The position numbers and the translations under genes were made by a program. A stretch of DNA of 64,000 bases, taken from assembly GCF_017349295.1 (NCBI RefSeq), contig NZ_JAFMPK010000020.1, positions 62,001 through 126,000 of the forward strand, read 5' to 3'. Shown here in pieces: positions 53,899 to 63,124 of the stretch. How positions within the stretch are numbered: position 1 is the stretch's first letter; every line of letters starts with the position of its first letter. The DNA comes from Myceligenerans salitolerans (GTDB lineage: Bacteria > Actinomycetota > Actinomycetes > Actinomycetales > Cellulomonadaceae). The notes under the pieces were generated by a model. That model was not told where the DNA came from, ran no database searches, and saw only the letters and a list, made by a program, of their open reading frames with translations.

Positions 53899-55083
53899 TC
53901 AGACGGCTGATGCCGCGGCCGCCTCCCACGCCGCCTCCCGCGCCGGCCCCGGTACCGCCAGCGCGGCGATCGCCGTCGTGATCGGGATCGCCAGGACCAG
54001 CCCGATCGACCCCACGAGCGTCCGGACCACCTCCTCGGCGATCTCGCCGGACGTCAACGCCAGGACCGGCGACTGGTCCACCAGGGACACCATCATGAGC
54101 AGCGGCAGCGCCGCGCCCACATAGGCGAACGCGATCGTGTAGACCGTGGAGGCGATGTGGTCGCGCCCGATCCGCATGGCGCGGGCGAACAGCACGTGCC
54201 GTGGCGCGCCGGGCGCCACCTCCCGCAGTTCCCACACGGCCGACGCCTGCGTGATCGTCACGTCGTTGAGCACGCCCATGCCCGCGAGCACGAGGCCGCA
54301 CAGCGCCACGCCACGCAGATCCGTCAGGGGCGCCTCGGTCAGGAGGAACTGGGCGTCGTGGTCGGCCGCCCCGAGGTACGTGGCACCCGCCGCCCAGACC
54401 CCGATCCCCGCGGTCAGGCCGAGCCCGAGCAACGTGCCCAGCAGCGCCGCGGAGGTCCGCGCGCTGAGGCCGTGCGCCAGGTAGAGCGTCACGAACATCA
54501 CCAGCGACGACGTCACCAGCGCCACGCCCAGCGCGGACTCCCCCGTGAGAAGGGCCGGCATGGTGAAGCCGAGGAACACGGCGAACGCGATGCCGAGGCC
54601 GGCGAGCGCCGCGAGACCGCGCCACCGGGCCACGGCCAGGACGACGACGGCGTACGCGGCGGCGAGCCAGCCCACCGGCACCCGGCGCTGATGGTCCTTG
54701 AAGACCAGCGGGTCGGGTGACATCGGCGAGACGGCCGAGATGTCCACGGCGACGATCCGGTCACCGGGGAACAGCGGCACCGATGGTCCCGGGGATGCCA
54801 TCGTGGTCTCCTCGCCGCTCGCGAGACGCACCCGGACGCCGGCGCCGTCCGGTGGCGCCTCGACGACGGTGGCGTCGACCGTCGTCGCCCCTTCGACGAC
54901 GGCCGGGATCCGCTCGGGGACCGCTCCGTCGTCGGGCCACAGCAGGAACAGCCCGGCGAGCGTGGCGAGCATCGCCGGGACCAGGGCCGCGGCGAGGACC
55001 GTCCGGGTCCTGCGCGACGCCGGGGCGACCGGCCCGCCGTGCGCGTGCGAGGGGAAGGAGGTGTCGAGGACGGACTGCGCCAT
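53899..55083 (-). CDS. YibE/F family membrane protein
   Basis: A 394-residue integral protein of the YibE/YibF type. One N-terminal helix (about 29-48) is followed by a beta-rich extracytoplasmic domain (VDATVVEAPPDGAGVRVRLASGEETTMAS) and seven to eight C-terminal helices with GMGVLNDVTITQASAVWEL and GRDHIASTVYTIAFAYVGAALPLL, the family's signature. Function unknown in actinobacteria. The 17 bp between its stop and the methyltransferase stop leaves room for no other gene. Confidence 0.9.
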   Translation of the reverse strand: MAQSVLDTSFPSHAHGGPVAPASRRTRTVLAAALVPAMLATLAGLFLLWPDDGAVPERIPAVVEGATTVDATVVEAPPDGAGVRVRLASGEETTMASPGPSVPLFPGDRIVAVDISAVSPMSPDPLVFKDHQRRVPVGWLAAAYAVVVLAVARWRGLAALAGLGIAFAVFLGFTMPALLTGESALGVALVTSSLVMFVTLYLAHGLSARTSAALLGTLLGLGLTAGIGVWAAGATYLGAADHDAQFLLTEAPLTDLRGVALCGLVLAGMGVLNDVTITQASAVWELREVAPGAPRHVLFARAMRIGRDHIASTVYTIAFAYVGAALPLLMMVSLVDQSPVLALTSGEIAEEVVRTLVGSIGLVLAIPITTAIAALAVPGPAREAAWEAAAASAV

Positions 55084-55244
55084 GGCGGAATGCTGACACG
55101 TCCCGCGACCGCGAGCACGCAGACCCGGCGGCCGGGGGCGGCATGGTCCGCCCTGGGGCCGTGGCGCCGGACGGGATCTACCCGACCACGGTGATCGCCA
55201 CCGGGGCGGGTCCGCGTCGCGTCCGGCGACGCGGACCCGCGTTG

Positions 55245-58214
55245 TCAGGCCGGAACGATGTTGACCAGCTTGGGTGCGCGGACGATCACCTTCCGGACGC
55301 CGGCACCGTCCAGGAAGCGGACCACGTTCGGCTCCGCCAGTGCCGCCGCCTGCAGGTCCTCCTCGGAGATGTCCGGCGCGACCTCCATCTTGGCGCGCAC
55401 CTTGCCCTTGACCTGGACCACGCAGGTCACGGTCTCGGCCACCAGGTACGCCTCGTCCGCCTCCGGGAAGGGCTCGTGGGCCAGGGACTCGGTGTGCCCC
55501 AGCTTCTCCCACAGCTCCTCGGCGATGTGCGGCGCCACGGGCGCCGTCATCAGGACCAGCGGCTCCACGGCCGCGCGCGGCACGCCGTCCAGGCCGGTCA
55601 GGTGGTTGTTCAGCGTGATCAGCTTGGCGATCGCCGTGTTGGGGCGCATGCCCTCCATCTCGGTGCGCACGTCCGCGATGGTGCGGTGCAGCACGCGCAG
55701 GGTGGCGGCGTCGGGGGCGTCGTCGGTCACGGTGACCTCGCCGGTCTCCTCGGATACGACGTTGCGCCACAGCCGCTGCAGGAACCGCTGCGAGCCGACG
55801 ACGTCGCGGGTGTTCCACGGACGCGACTGGTCCAGCGGCCCCATCGACATCTCGTACAGGCGGAACGTGTCGGCGCCGTAGGCCTCGTACATGTCGTCCG
55901 GCGAGACGACGTTCTTCAGCGACTTGCCGATCTTCCCGTACTCGCGGTTGACGGGCTGCCCCTGCCAGAAGTAGGTGGTCTGCCCGTCCGGCGCCGTCTC
56001 CTCGGTGACCTCCTCGGCGGGCACGTACGCGCCGCGCGAGTCGGTGTACGCGTACGCCTGGATGTAGCCCTGGTTGAACAGCCTGCCGAACGGCTCCGAC
56101 GACGACACGTAGCCCAGGTCGAACAGGACCTTGTGCCAGAACCGCGCGTACAGCAGGTGCAGCACGGCGTGCTCCACGCCGCCGACGTACAGGTCGACGC
56201 CGCCCGCCGGGCCGGACGTCGCGTTGTGCCGCGGCCCCATCCAGTACTTCTCCAGCGCCGGGTCGACGGCGTGCTCCGTGTCGGTCGGGTCCAGGTAGCG
56301 CAGGTAGTACCAGCAGGAACCCGCCCAGTTGGGCATGGTGTTCGTGTCGCGGCGGTACCGCCGCGGGCCGTCCCCCAGGTCCAGGGTCACGTTCACCCAG
56401 TCCTCGTTGCGGCCCAGCGGCGCCTCCGGTTCGGAGTGGACGTCGTCGGGCTCGAAGGTGCGCGGCGCGTAGTCGGGCACGTCCGGCAGGTCGACCGGCA
56501 GCATGCTGTCCGGGATCGCGACCGGCCGGTCGTCCTCGTCCCACACGACCGGGAACGGCTCGCCCCAGTACCGCTGCCGCGAGAACAGCCAGTCGTTCAG
56601 ACGGTACGTGGTGGTGCCCTGCCCGACGCCGTTCTCGCTCAGCCAGGCGATGATCCTGGCCTTCGCCTCGTCGACGCCCAGCCCGTCCAGGCTCAGCGCG
56701 TCGTTGGACGAGTTGATCGCGACGCCCTCACCGGCGTAGGCCCCCTCGAAGCCGTCCGGCAGACCGCCGTCGGGAGCGACGGTGTGGACCACCGGCAGGT
56801 CGTACGCGCGCGCGAAGTCGTAGTCGCGCTCGTCACCGCCGGGGACGGCCATGATGGCGCCCGTGCCGTACCCCATCAGGACGTAGTCCGCCGTGAAGAC
56901 CGGGACGTGCGTGCCGGTCACCGGGTTGACGGCCAGGTGGCCGGTGAAGACACCGGTCTTCTTGCCCGCGTCGGCCTGGCGCTCGACCGCGCTCTTGCCC
57001 GACGCCTCCCTGCGGTACGCGGCCACGGCCGCGGCAGGGCTCTCGTGCCCGCCGGTCCAGACGCTCTTCGTGCCGTCGGGCCAGGCGGCCGGCACCTCGT
57101 CCAGCAGCGGGTGCTCGGGCGCGACGACCATGAAGGTCGCGCCGAACAGCGTGTCCGGTCGGGTGGTGAAGACCTCGATCGCCTCGCCCGCGCCGGCGGC
57201 GTCGTTGTCGGACGTGCCGACGACGTCGAAGCGCACGTGCGCGCCGTGCGAGCGGCCGATCCAGTTGCGCTGCATCGCCTTGACCTTGTCCGGCCAGTCG
57301 ATCAGCTCCAGGTCGTCCGTCAGGCGGTCCGCGTAGGCGGTGATGCGCATCTTCCACTGGCGCAGGTTCTTGGTGAACACCGGGAAGTTGCCACGCTCGG
57401 ACCGGCCCTCGCTCGTGACCTCCTCGTTCGCCAGAACCGTCCCCAGGCCCGGGCACCAGTTCACCGGTGAGGAGTCGACGTAGGCCAGGCGCTGTGCGTC
57501 GAGGACGTCGCGCCGTTCGCCCTCGCTCAGCGCGGCCCAGACCGCACCGCCGGTGTTGTCGCCGTCGTGGCCGGGTACGGGGCGCGTACCCGCGGCCAGT
57601 TCGTCGCGCAGCTCGGAGATCCGGCGGGCGCGGCCTCGTCGTCGGTCGGGATCGGTGCCGGCCGGCTCGGCGTCGGCGTCGTACCAGGAGTCGAAGATCT
57701 GCAGGAAGATCCACTGCGTCCAGCGCACGTACTCGGGATCGATCGTGGCGAACGAGCGGCGCTGGTCGTGCGCCAGGCCGGCCCGGCGCAGCTGGCGCCG
57801 GTAGGTGACCATGTTCCGTTCCGTCACCCCGCGGGGGTGTTCGCCCGTGGCCACCGCGTACTGCTCGGCGGGCAGACCGAAGGCGTCGAAGCCCATCGTG
57901 TGCAGCACGTTGTCGCCGCACATGCGCCGGAACCGGCCCACCACGTCGGTGGCGATGAAGCCCAGCGGATGCCCCACGTGCAGGCCCGCGCCCGAGGGGT
58001 ACGGGAACATGTCCATGATGAAGTACGGACTGCCCGAGGCGTTCGCGCCGTCGGGCCCCGTCAGGGCGCCCGACGGGTTCGCGGCGTGGAACGTGCCGCG
58101 CTCCTCCCACCGGTCCTGCCAGCGCAGCTCGATCTCCTGCGCGAGTGCCGGGGTGTAGCGGTAGCGGGGACCTTCGGGCGTACTCGTGGTGCGTTCAGCG
58201 GCGGGGGTCGTCAC
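55245..58214 (-). CDS. leuS: Leucyl-tRNA synthetase
   Basis: LeuRS charges tRNA-Leu. The product has [15 protein letters not shown] (HIGH motif), a tRNA-editing domain ([12 protein letters not shown] and [15 protein letters not shown]), the signature KIGKS (GKIGKSLKN, in place of KMSKS) and the C-terminal anticodon/LSD region. Start: the GTG at 58214 (989 residues) has TAGAAT seven bases upstream, a leaderless start, and gives the usual length. An in-frame ATG at 58358 (1037 residues, GGAG nine bases upstream) would add a Gly/Pro-rich head and lies directly after the candidate attenuator. Both could be used. Confidence 0.95.
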   Translation of the reverse strand: MTTPAAERTTSTPEGPRYRYTPALAQEIELRWQDRWEERGTFHAANPSGALTGPDGANASGSPYFIMDMFPYPSGAGLHVGHPLGFIATDVVGRFRRMCGDNVLHTMGFDAFGLPAEQYAVATGEHPRGVTERNMVTYRRQLRRAGLAHDQRRSFATIDPEYVRWTQWIFLQIFDSWYDADAEPAGTDPDRRRGRARRISELRDELAAGTRPVPGHDGDNTGGAVWAALSEGERRDVLDAQRLAYVDSSPVNWCPGLGTVLANEEVTSEGRSERGNFPVFTKNLRQWKMRITAYADRLTDDLELIDWPDKVKAMQRNWIGRSHGAHVRFDVVGTSDNDAAGAGEAIEVFTTRPDTLFGATFMVVAPEHPLLDEVPAAWPDGTKSVWTGGHESPAAAVAAYRREASGKSAVERQADAGKKTGVFTGHLAVNPVTGTHVPVFTADYVLMGYGTGAIMAVPGGDERDYDFARAYDLPVVHTVAPDGGLPDGFEGAYAGEGVAINSSNDALSLDGLGVDEAKARIIAWLSENGVGQGTTTYRLNDWLFSRQRYWGEPFPVVWDEDDRPVAIPDSMLPVDLPDVPDYAPRTFEPDDVHSEPEAPLGRNEDWVNVTLDLGDGPRRYRRDTNTMPNWAGSCWYYLRYLDPTDTEHAVDPALEKYWMGPRHNATSGPAGGVDLYVGGVEHAVLHLLYARFWHKVLFDLGYVSSSEPFGRLFNQGYIQAYAYTDSRGAYVPAEEVTEETAPDGQTTYFWQGQPVNREYGKIGKSLKNVVSPDDMYEAYGADTFRLYEMSMGPLDQSRPWNTRDVVGSQRFLQRLWRNVVSEETGEVTVTDDAPDAATLRVLHRTIADVRTEMEGMRPNTAIAKLITLNNHLTGLDGVPRAAVEPLVLMTAPVAPHIAEELWEKLGHTESLAHEPFPEADEAYLVAETVTCVVQVKGKVRAKMEVAPDISEEDLQAAALAEPNVVRFLDGAGVRKVIVRAPKLVNIVPA

Positions 58215-58400
58215 CCGCGGGATTCTACCGACCGAGCCGGGCTCGGCCCCGGGCCGGCCGGTGATCGGGCTCGTGACCGGTCCTGGGCCGGAGGGCGCCC
58301 GGCCGGTGACCGGGCTCGCCGGGCTCTCGGCGGCACCGGGGGACATCGTGTCGGTCATGGTCGCGGCTCCATCTGCGAGATCGGGTTCCGGGCACGAAGA

Positions 58401-58474
58401 AGCCCCCGCGCTCCGAGGAGCGCACGGGGGCTGCCGCACCGGGTGTGCCCGATCACGGGGCGGAACCGGTGCGG
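58401..58474 (-). promoter_or_regulatory. Candidate leuS attenuator structure
   Basis: Two hairpins follow the leader peptide on the minus strand. The first has perfect 9-bp arms CCGCACCGG (58474-58466) and CCGGTGCGG (58442-58434), starting on the base after the leader stop. The second is terminator-like: AGCCCCCGTGCGCTC (58432-58418) pairs with GAGCGCGGGGGCT (58413-58401) with a two-base bulge, followed by TCTTCGT. A ribosome stalled at the leader's Leu codons would cover the first arm. Pairing and function are inferred, and the U-run is weak. The gap 58215-58400 holds only the alternative leuS N terminus and promoter. Confidence 0.5.
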
Positions 58475-58504
58475 CTACATAAGCAGCGAGCGGATGGACC
58501 TCAC
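58475..58504 (-). CDS. Candidate leuS leader peptide (Leu-Leu codons)
   Basis: GTG to TAG encodes VRSIRSLLM, with adjacent leucine codons CTG CTT at positions 7-8. The stop codon directly abuts the first attenuator hairpin. CATCCT lies six bases before the GTG, a weak -10, so initiation would be leaderless. It is short, so chance cannot be excluded. Confidence 0.45.
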   Translation of the reverse strand: MRSIRSLLM

Positions 58505-58539
58505 CCGCCCAGGATGCCAGGCGGCCCCGGACGGCGGCA

Positions 58540-58629
58540 AGCGGTCGGTCCGATGTCGCGAGCGGTCGGTCCGACGTCGAGCGGTCGGTCCCTCAGGCGA
58601 CCGACCGCACCGACATCGGACCGACCGCT
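58540..58629. repeat. Direct and inverted AGCGGTCGGTCC repeats
   Basis: AGCGGTCGGTCCGATGTCG (58540-58558) is exactly inverted at 58611-58629. Direct copies begin at 58561 (one mismatch over 19 bases) and 58580 (12 bases). The whole could fold as a long hairpin and may terminate the upstream VKOR transcript. It is also a likely site of slippage or recombination. Confidence 0.7.
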
Positions 58630-58656
58630 CGACGACCTGCCGACCGCTCGGCAGAG

Positions 58657-59352
58657 TCAGAAGGAGCGGACCAGGTCGCCGCCCACGGCCAGGAGCAGCC
58701 AGCCGACCGCGAGGACGTAGCCGATGACAAGGATGACCGTGCGGTTCGCGACCAGCGCGTCCCGGAGCCCGGCACCCATCGGCAGGTCGCCGGTCTGCGC
58801 CCCGCGCACGATCTGATACCACAGCAGCGGCCACATGATCGTCCACACGACCATGCAGTACGGGCACAGCGCGACGATGGCGTAGAAGCTCGTCCACATC
58901 AGGAAGAACACGAGCGCCTGCCCGAGCAGCGTGCCGACCAGCAGCGAGGTCCAGTACCACCGCGGCAGCCGTGCCCCGGTGAGCAGGACGACGCCCGTGG
59001 TGATCACCACGGGGAAGGCCGCGACGCCGAGGTAGGGGTTCGGGAAGCCGAGCAGCGCCCCCTGCCACGAGTCCATGGCCGCCGTGCAGGTCACGAACAG
59101 GTTCAGCGAACAGGACGCGGCACGGTCGGAATTGATGAACCCGAGGTACTTCTCCCAGGCGAGAGCGAACGACGCGACGAACCCGATCGCCCCCAGCCCC
59201 AGGAGAAGGAGCGCGATCGTCCGTTCGCCGAGTGGCTTCGGACGGGGCACGGCGGCGAGTTCGTCGGCGTCCAGGCCGTCCGGTGCATCGTTGTCCGACG
59301 ACGCCACGGCCGCCGCGGTCTTCTCGTTCACAAAATCAACATACTGCGCCAC
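58657..59352 (-). CDS. Vitamin K epoxide reductase (VKOR) family protein
   Basis: A 231-residue protein with about five helices. Loop cysteines Cys81 and Cys89 (ASCSLNLFVTC) and the active-site CPYC (Cys163, Cys166) in LCPYCMVVW are all present. In actinobacteria VKOR reoxidises the secreted disulfide oxidase DsbA. The start is a GTG at 59352; no better start is seen. Its N terminus (about 40 residues) is acidic and cytoplasmic. Confidence 0.92.
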   Translation of the reverse strand: MAQYVDFVNEKTAAAVASSDNDAPDGLDADELAAVPRPKPLGERTIALLLLGLGAIGFVASFALAWEKYLGFINSDRAASCSLNLFVTCTAAMDSWQGALLGFPNPYLGVAAFPVVITTGVVLLTGARLPRWYWTSLLVGTLLGQALVFFLMWTSFYAIVALCPYCMVVWTIMWPLLWYQIVRGAQTGDLPMGAGLRDALVANRTVILVIGYVLAVGWLLLAVGGDLVRSF

Positions 59353-59388
59353 CCTGAACCCTTGCTGAGAAAGAACCGGGCGACCGGC

Positions 59389-60120
59389 TCAGTCCCGGTC
59401 GACCCACACCCGGGACGCGGCCAGCAGGCCCAGGTCGGTCGCGCCGGTCACGGCCCCCGACCGCGTGCCGCCGCCGGGCTCCTCCCCCGGCGTCGTCCAC
59501 TCCACGTGCAGGGTCCCGGCGAACTCACGGCGGGTCGTCACCGACACCCGTGCGTCGAGCCCGAGACCGATCTCGTCGAGGTACCGCAGAGCTTCCGGGT
59601 CGGCGTCGGAGATCCGCACGACGACACCGGACTCCCCGGCCGCCATGTCCGACATCGGCGTCGCGTCCGGCCGCACGACGGTTCCGTCGGCAGTGGGGAT
59701 CGGATCGCCGTGCGGGTCACGACCGGGACGCCCGAGCCGCGCGTCCAGACGCTCCACCAGCAGGTCGCTGACGGCGTGCTCCAGCACCTCCGCCTCGTCG
59801 TGCACCTCGTCCCAGCCGTAGCCGAGCTCGCTGACCAGGAAGGTCTCGAGCAGCCGGTGGCGACGCACCATCTGCAGCGCGAGCCGGCGCCCCGACTCGG
59901 TCAGCTCCACCGCACCGTACGGTGCGTGATGGAGCAGACCCTGGTCACAGAGCCGGCGGACCGTCTCGGACACGGTCGAGGCGCCGACCCCGAGCCGGTC
60001 CGAGAGCTGCTTCGAGGTGACCTTCTTCGTCGACCACTCCTGCTCCGACCAGACCGCTTTCAGATAGTCCTGCGCCACGGGTGTCAGCTCGGCGGGCACG
60101 GTCGGGACGGAGGAGTTCAC
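59389..60120 (-). CDS. DtxR/MntR-family metal-dependent regulator
   Basis: A 243-residue regulator: N-terminal winged helix (VTSKQLSDRLGVGASTVSETVRRLCDQGLLHHAPYGAVELTESG), a dimerization/metal domain (LLETFLVSELGYGWDEVHDEAEVLEHAVSD) and a C-terminal SH3-like region. The His and Glu ligands of DtxR/MntR are visible in EVHDEAEVLEH. TAGGCT lies seven bases before the GTG (leaderless). It controls manganese or iron genes elsewhere; no target lies next to it. Confidence 0.9.
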   Translation of the reverse strand: MNSSVPTVPAELTPVAQDYLKAVWSEQEWSTKKVTSKQLSDRLGVGASTVSETVRRLCDQGLLHHAPYGAVELTESGRRLALQMVRRHRLLETFLVSELGYGWDEVHDEAEVLEHAVSDLLVERLDARLGRPGRDPHGDPIPTADGTVVRPDATPMSDMAAGESGVVVRISDADPEALRYLDEIGLGLDARVSVTTRREFAGTLHVEWTTPGEEPGGGTRSGAVTGATDLGLLAASRVWVDRD

Positions 60121-60155
60121 GCTTCCGAGCCTATCGGCCCGGCCGGACCCGCCGG

Positions 60156-61823
60156 TCAGTGGGGTTCGCCAGGCCGCGCCGGCTCCGTGCCCGGGAGAGG
60201 CCAGGAGGGCGGCATCGATTCCCAGTCACCCACCGTGACGGACTGGTCGGGATCCACGACGACCTCTCGCAGTTGCGTGAACGACCGCGAGACGGTGTCG
60301 AACCGTAGGACGGTCATCGAGGACGGGTACTGGAGCGGGCCGACCGACAGCTTGCCGAGGCTCGCGCCCCCGGTCGTGCTGTTCACGTACCGGAGGCCGT
60401 AGCCGATCGCGTCGGGGCCGATTCGCTTGTGCATGTGGCCACTGAGCTGGAACGGCACGCAACCCGAACGCAGGCCGGCGTCGCCGACGGCGGGAGTGTG
60501 CACGAGCAGGACGTCGATCCGCTCGCCGACGTCGCGCGCCTCGCACGCGACGTCCCGCAACCGCTCGCCCGCCTCGGCGGGTGTCTCCTCGCGGACGGCC
60601 GTGGTCCCGCCGCCGATCCGGGTCTCCAGCGGGTCCCGGTCCCCCAGGATGCGCAGGCCGCCCACCTCGACGACGTCGCCGTCGAGCACGATCTGCCCCT
60701 GGGAGCGCTCGGCCGCCGACGTCAGCACCGAGTCGTGGTTGCCGTCCGCGACGACGAACGGCACGTCGTCGGGCACGGCCGTCGCGAACGAGTCGACGCA
60801 CACGTTCTCGACGCCGGTCCCGTTGATCGTGGTGTCGCCCGCGTTGAGCATGATGTCCGCCCCGGACCGGGCGACGGCGGTGCGGAGCAGCGGCGTCATC
60901 CCGGTGTTGCAGTGCAGGTCGGAGACGAGCAGGACGGTCAGGGTGTCCGGCGGTGGCTCCGGGGGGCCGGTCGGCTCCGTGGCGTCCGGCTCCGTGGCGC
61001 CCCCGTCGCCGACGCCGGTCCCGGCCGCCGTCCCCGTCTCGACGGACGCCGCGCGTTCCCGGGCGTCGGCCTCGTCCCACGCGACCTCGAGGTTCTCCCG
61101 GGCGGTGGTGTAGTAGCCGGAGTTGTTCCGGTACAGGCCGACGAGCTGACCGGAGTACGTGTCGATCACACGAGCGAGGCGGCCGGTGAACGTCGCGCCC
61201 TCCAGCGCCGTCCCGGCGAACACCATCGAGGCCTCGGCGGGTTCGGTGGTCCGGCGCACCGGGACGCTGCCCGTGGACGTCGCCCACACGAAGACCACGA
61301 GCGTCGCCGTGCCGACGATCTGCCAGGTGCGTGGCGCGATCATCGCCGTGAGCTCGTCCCGCCGCCGCGCGCCGAGCGCCGCCCGGACGGCGAGACAGGC
61401 CAGTACGACGATCCCGAACGCCACCACGGTGCGGGTCGCCGCGTCCTCGACGAGCGCCCGGGACACCGTCTGGACCGTCTGGTCGGGCGTGTCGAAGAAC
61501 TGCAGGTAGGCGTCGAGGTCACGGCTCATCGCCTCGAGCGTCCGGGACGCGCCGACGGCGGTCAGATCGGCCGGGATCTCCTGCACGGTGACGGACACGC
61601 CGAGCCCGAGGGGCAGCGGCGAGGACGAGACGATCCGGCCCAGGGGCCCGAGATCGATCACGAGGTGCGAGTCACCCGTGACCTCGTAGAGCGCCTGGTG
61701 GGGACCGAGGCTGAGCTCGGCACGGGCGGTCGTCGCGCCGAAGGCGGCGCACACCAGCACGGTGGCCACCACGGCGACGGTCCACCGCGCCCAGCGGGAC
61801 GGCAGGTGGTTGTGAGCAGGCAT
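60156..61823 (-). CDS. Membrane-anchored metallophosphoesterase
   Basis: A 555-residue protein. It has a signal/anchor (13-33) and helices at about 120-145 and 165-182. The phosphoesterase domain carries VSDLHCN, LNAGDTTINGTG, ADGNHDSV, LLVHTP and SGHMHKR, a complete metal site. It lacks recognisable specificity. TAGGGT seven bases before the ATG suggests leaderless initiation. The N-terminal third has no match I recognise. Confidence 0.87.
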   Translation of the reverse strand: MPAHNHLPSRWARWTVAVVATVLVCAAFGATTARAELSLGPHQALYEVTGDSHLVIDLGPLGRIVSSSPLPLGLGVSVTVQEIPADLTAVGASRTLEAMSRDLDAYLQFFDTPDQTVQTVSRALVEDAATRTVVAFGIVVLACLAVRAALGARRRDELTAMIAPRTWQIVGTATLVVFVWATSTGSVPVRRTTEPAEASMVFAGTALEGATFTGRLARVIDTYSGQLVGLYRNNSGYYTTARENLEVAWDEADARERAASVETGTAAGTGVGDGGATEPDATEPTGPPEPPPDTLTVLLVSDLHCNTGMTPLLRTAVARSGADIMLNAGDTTINGTGVENVCVDSFATAVPDDVPFVVADGNHDSVLTSAAERSQGQIVLDGDVVEVGGLRILGDRDPLETRIGGGTTAVREETPAEAGERLRDVACEARDVGERIDVLLVHTPAVGDAGLRSGCVPFQLSGHMHKRIGPDAIGYGLRYVNSTTGGASLGKLSVGPLQYPSSMTVLRFDTVSRSFTQLREVVVDPDQSVTVGDWESMPPSWPLPGTEPARPGEPH

Positions 61824-61868
61824 CGCGACAACCCTATGCCGGGCGGACCCCCGCTCGTGCCACCCGTG

Positions 61869-62675
61869 TCAGCCCGTGCGGCGCTCCTTCTTGGCCTCGT
61901 CCACGCTGCGCTTGAGGGCCTCCATGAGGTCGATGACCTTGCCGCCCTCCTCCTGCTCGGCGTCGGACTCGCCGAACGTGGCCTCCGTGTCGATGACGTC
62001 GCCCTGCTCGATCTTGGCGTCGATGAGCGCGCGGAGCTGGGCCTGGTAGTCGTCGGTGTAGTCGTGCGGCGCGAAGTCCGACTCGAAGCTCGACACGAGC
62101 TGTGCCGACATCGCCAGTTCCTGGTCGGTCACGGCGGCCGGCTCGTCGAGGGAACCGAACGACGCCTCGCGGATCTCGTCGGCCCACAACAGGGTCTGCA
62201 GTACCAGCACCTCGTCCCGCACCCGCAGGGCGGCGAGCCGCGTACGCTGCCGCAGCGCGAACTTCACGACGGCCGTGCGGTCGGTCTCCTCGAGGGTGCG
62301 CCGCAGCAGCACGTACGCCTTCGTCGACTTGGAGTCGGGTTCGAGGTAGTACGTCTTGTCGAGCATGATCGGGTCGATCTGGTCGCTCGGGACGAACTCG
62401 ACGACGCCGATCTCGCGGTCCTTCTCGGCCGGCAGCTTCGCGAGGTCCTCGCGCGAGATGACCACCGTGTGCTCTCCGTCGTCATAGGCGCGGTCGATGT
62501 GCTCGTACGAGACCTCCTCGCCGTCGAGCTCGCAGACCCGGCGATACCGGATACGCCCGCCGTCGGCGTCGTGCACCTGGTGCAGGGGCACGTCGTGGTC
62601 CTCGGTCGCGCTGTAGAGCTTGACCGGGACGTTCACGAGCCCGAAGGTGACGGCGCCCTTCCAGATTGCGCGCAT
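61869..62675 (-). CDS. ku: Non-homologous end-joining protein Ku
   Basis: Bacterial Ku forms a homodimer ring on broken DNA ends and recruits LigD. The 268-residue protein begins RAIWKGAVTFGLVNVPVKLYSATE and has CELDGEEV, KTYYLEPD and KAYVLLRRTLEET, with a Lys/Glu-rich C-terminal tail. Divergent ligD lies 450 bp away, giving a complete NHEJ pair. Confidence 0.96.
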   Translation of the reverse strand: MRAIWKGAVTFGLVNVPVKLYSATEDHDVPLHQVHDADGGRIRYRRVCELDGEEVSYEHIDRAYDDGEHTVVISREDLAKLPAEKDREIGVVEFVPSDQIDPIMLDKTYYLEPDSKSTKAYVLLRRTLEETDRTAVVKFALRQRTRLAALRVRDEVLVLQTLLWADEIREASFGSLDEPAAVTDQELAMSAQLVSSFESDFAPHDYTDDYQAQLRALIDAKIEQGDVIDTEATFGESDAEQEEGGKVIDLMEALKRSVDEAKKERRTG

Positions 62676-62720
62676 ACCACGATGGTGCGCCCGATCGGCC
62701 GGGAACGCGAGAAGACGAGG

Positions 62721-63020
62721 TCAGAGGCCCCGGTGGTCCAGGTGTGCGGCGAGTTCCGCGTTGGTCGGCTCCACGAGGTGGGAACCGTCCGGGAAGACGA
62801 TCACGGGGATGGTCTTGCGACCGGAGATGTCCTCGGCCTCGCAGGCGCGGGTGGGGTCGCCCTCCAGGTCGACGTAGTCGAAATCGACGCGGCGGATGTC
62901 GAGCACGGCCTTGGACCGGCGGCAGTCCCGGCACCACTGGGCCCCGTACATCGTGAGGCGGTCCGGCCGACGGTGCGCGATGTCCGCGACGACAACGGCA
63001 TGGCGTTCTGACGAGTTCAC
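62721..63020 (-). CDS. Glutaredoxin-like protein
   Basis: A 99-residue thioredoxin-fold protein. TMYGAQWCRDCRRSKAVL holds the CxxC (Cys-Arg-Asp-Cys), TIPVIVFPDGSHL the cis-Pro strand. TAGGCT lies eight bases before the GTG at 63020. In mycothiol-using bacteria such proteins can be mycoredoxins; this CRDC type is distinct from the CGYC of mycoredoxin-1. It lies between ku and ligD. Confidence 0.85.
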   Translation of the reverse strand: MNSSERHAVVVADIAHRRPDRLTMYGAQWCRDCRRSKAVLDIRRVDFDYVDLEGDPTRACEAEDISGRKTIPVIVFPDGSHLVEPTNAELAAHLDHRGL

Positions 63021-63079
63021 GGGCGACGAGCCTAGACCCCGACACCCCACCAGAAGGTAAAGGTCAGGCAACGATCACG

Positions 63080-63107
63080 GTGCGTCGAGATGTGAATCTC
63101 GTCGCAC
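63080..63107. promoter_or_regulatory. Inverted repeat upstream of ligD
   Basis: GTGCGTCGAGAT-gtga-ATCTCGTCGCAC, 12-bp arms with one mismatch, lies 18 bp before the ligD ATG and 60 bp upstream of the glutaredoxin start. It is a candidate operator for the divergent pair. Confidence 0.5.
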
Positions 63108-63124
63108 GTGCCGACCATGAGGAC

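Noticed and set aside
58401-58504. T-box riboswitch upstream of leuS
   Set aside because: No T-box core (UGGNACCGCG-like) or specifier loop is visible; the Leu-codon leader reading fits better.
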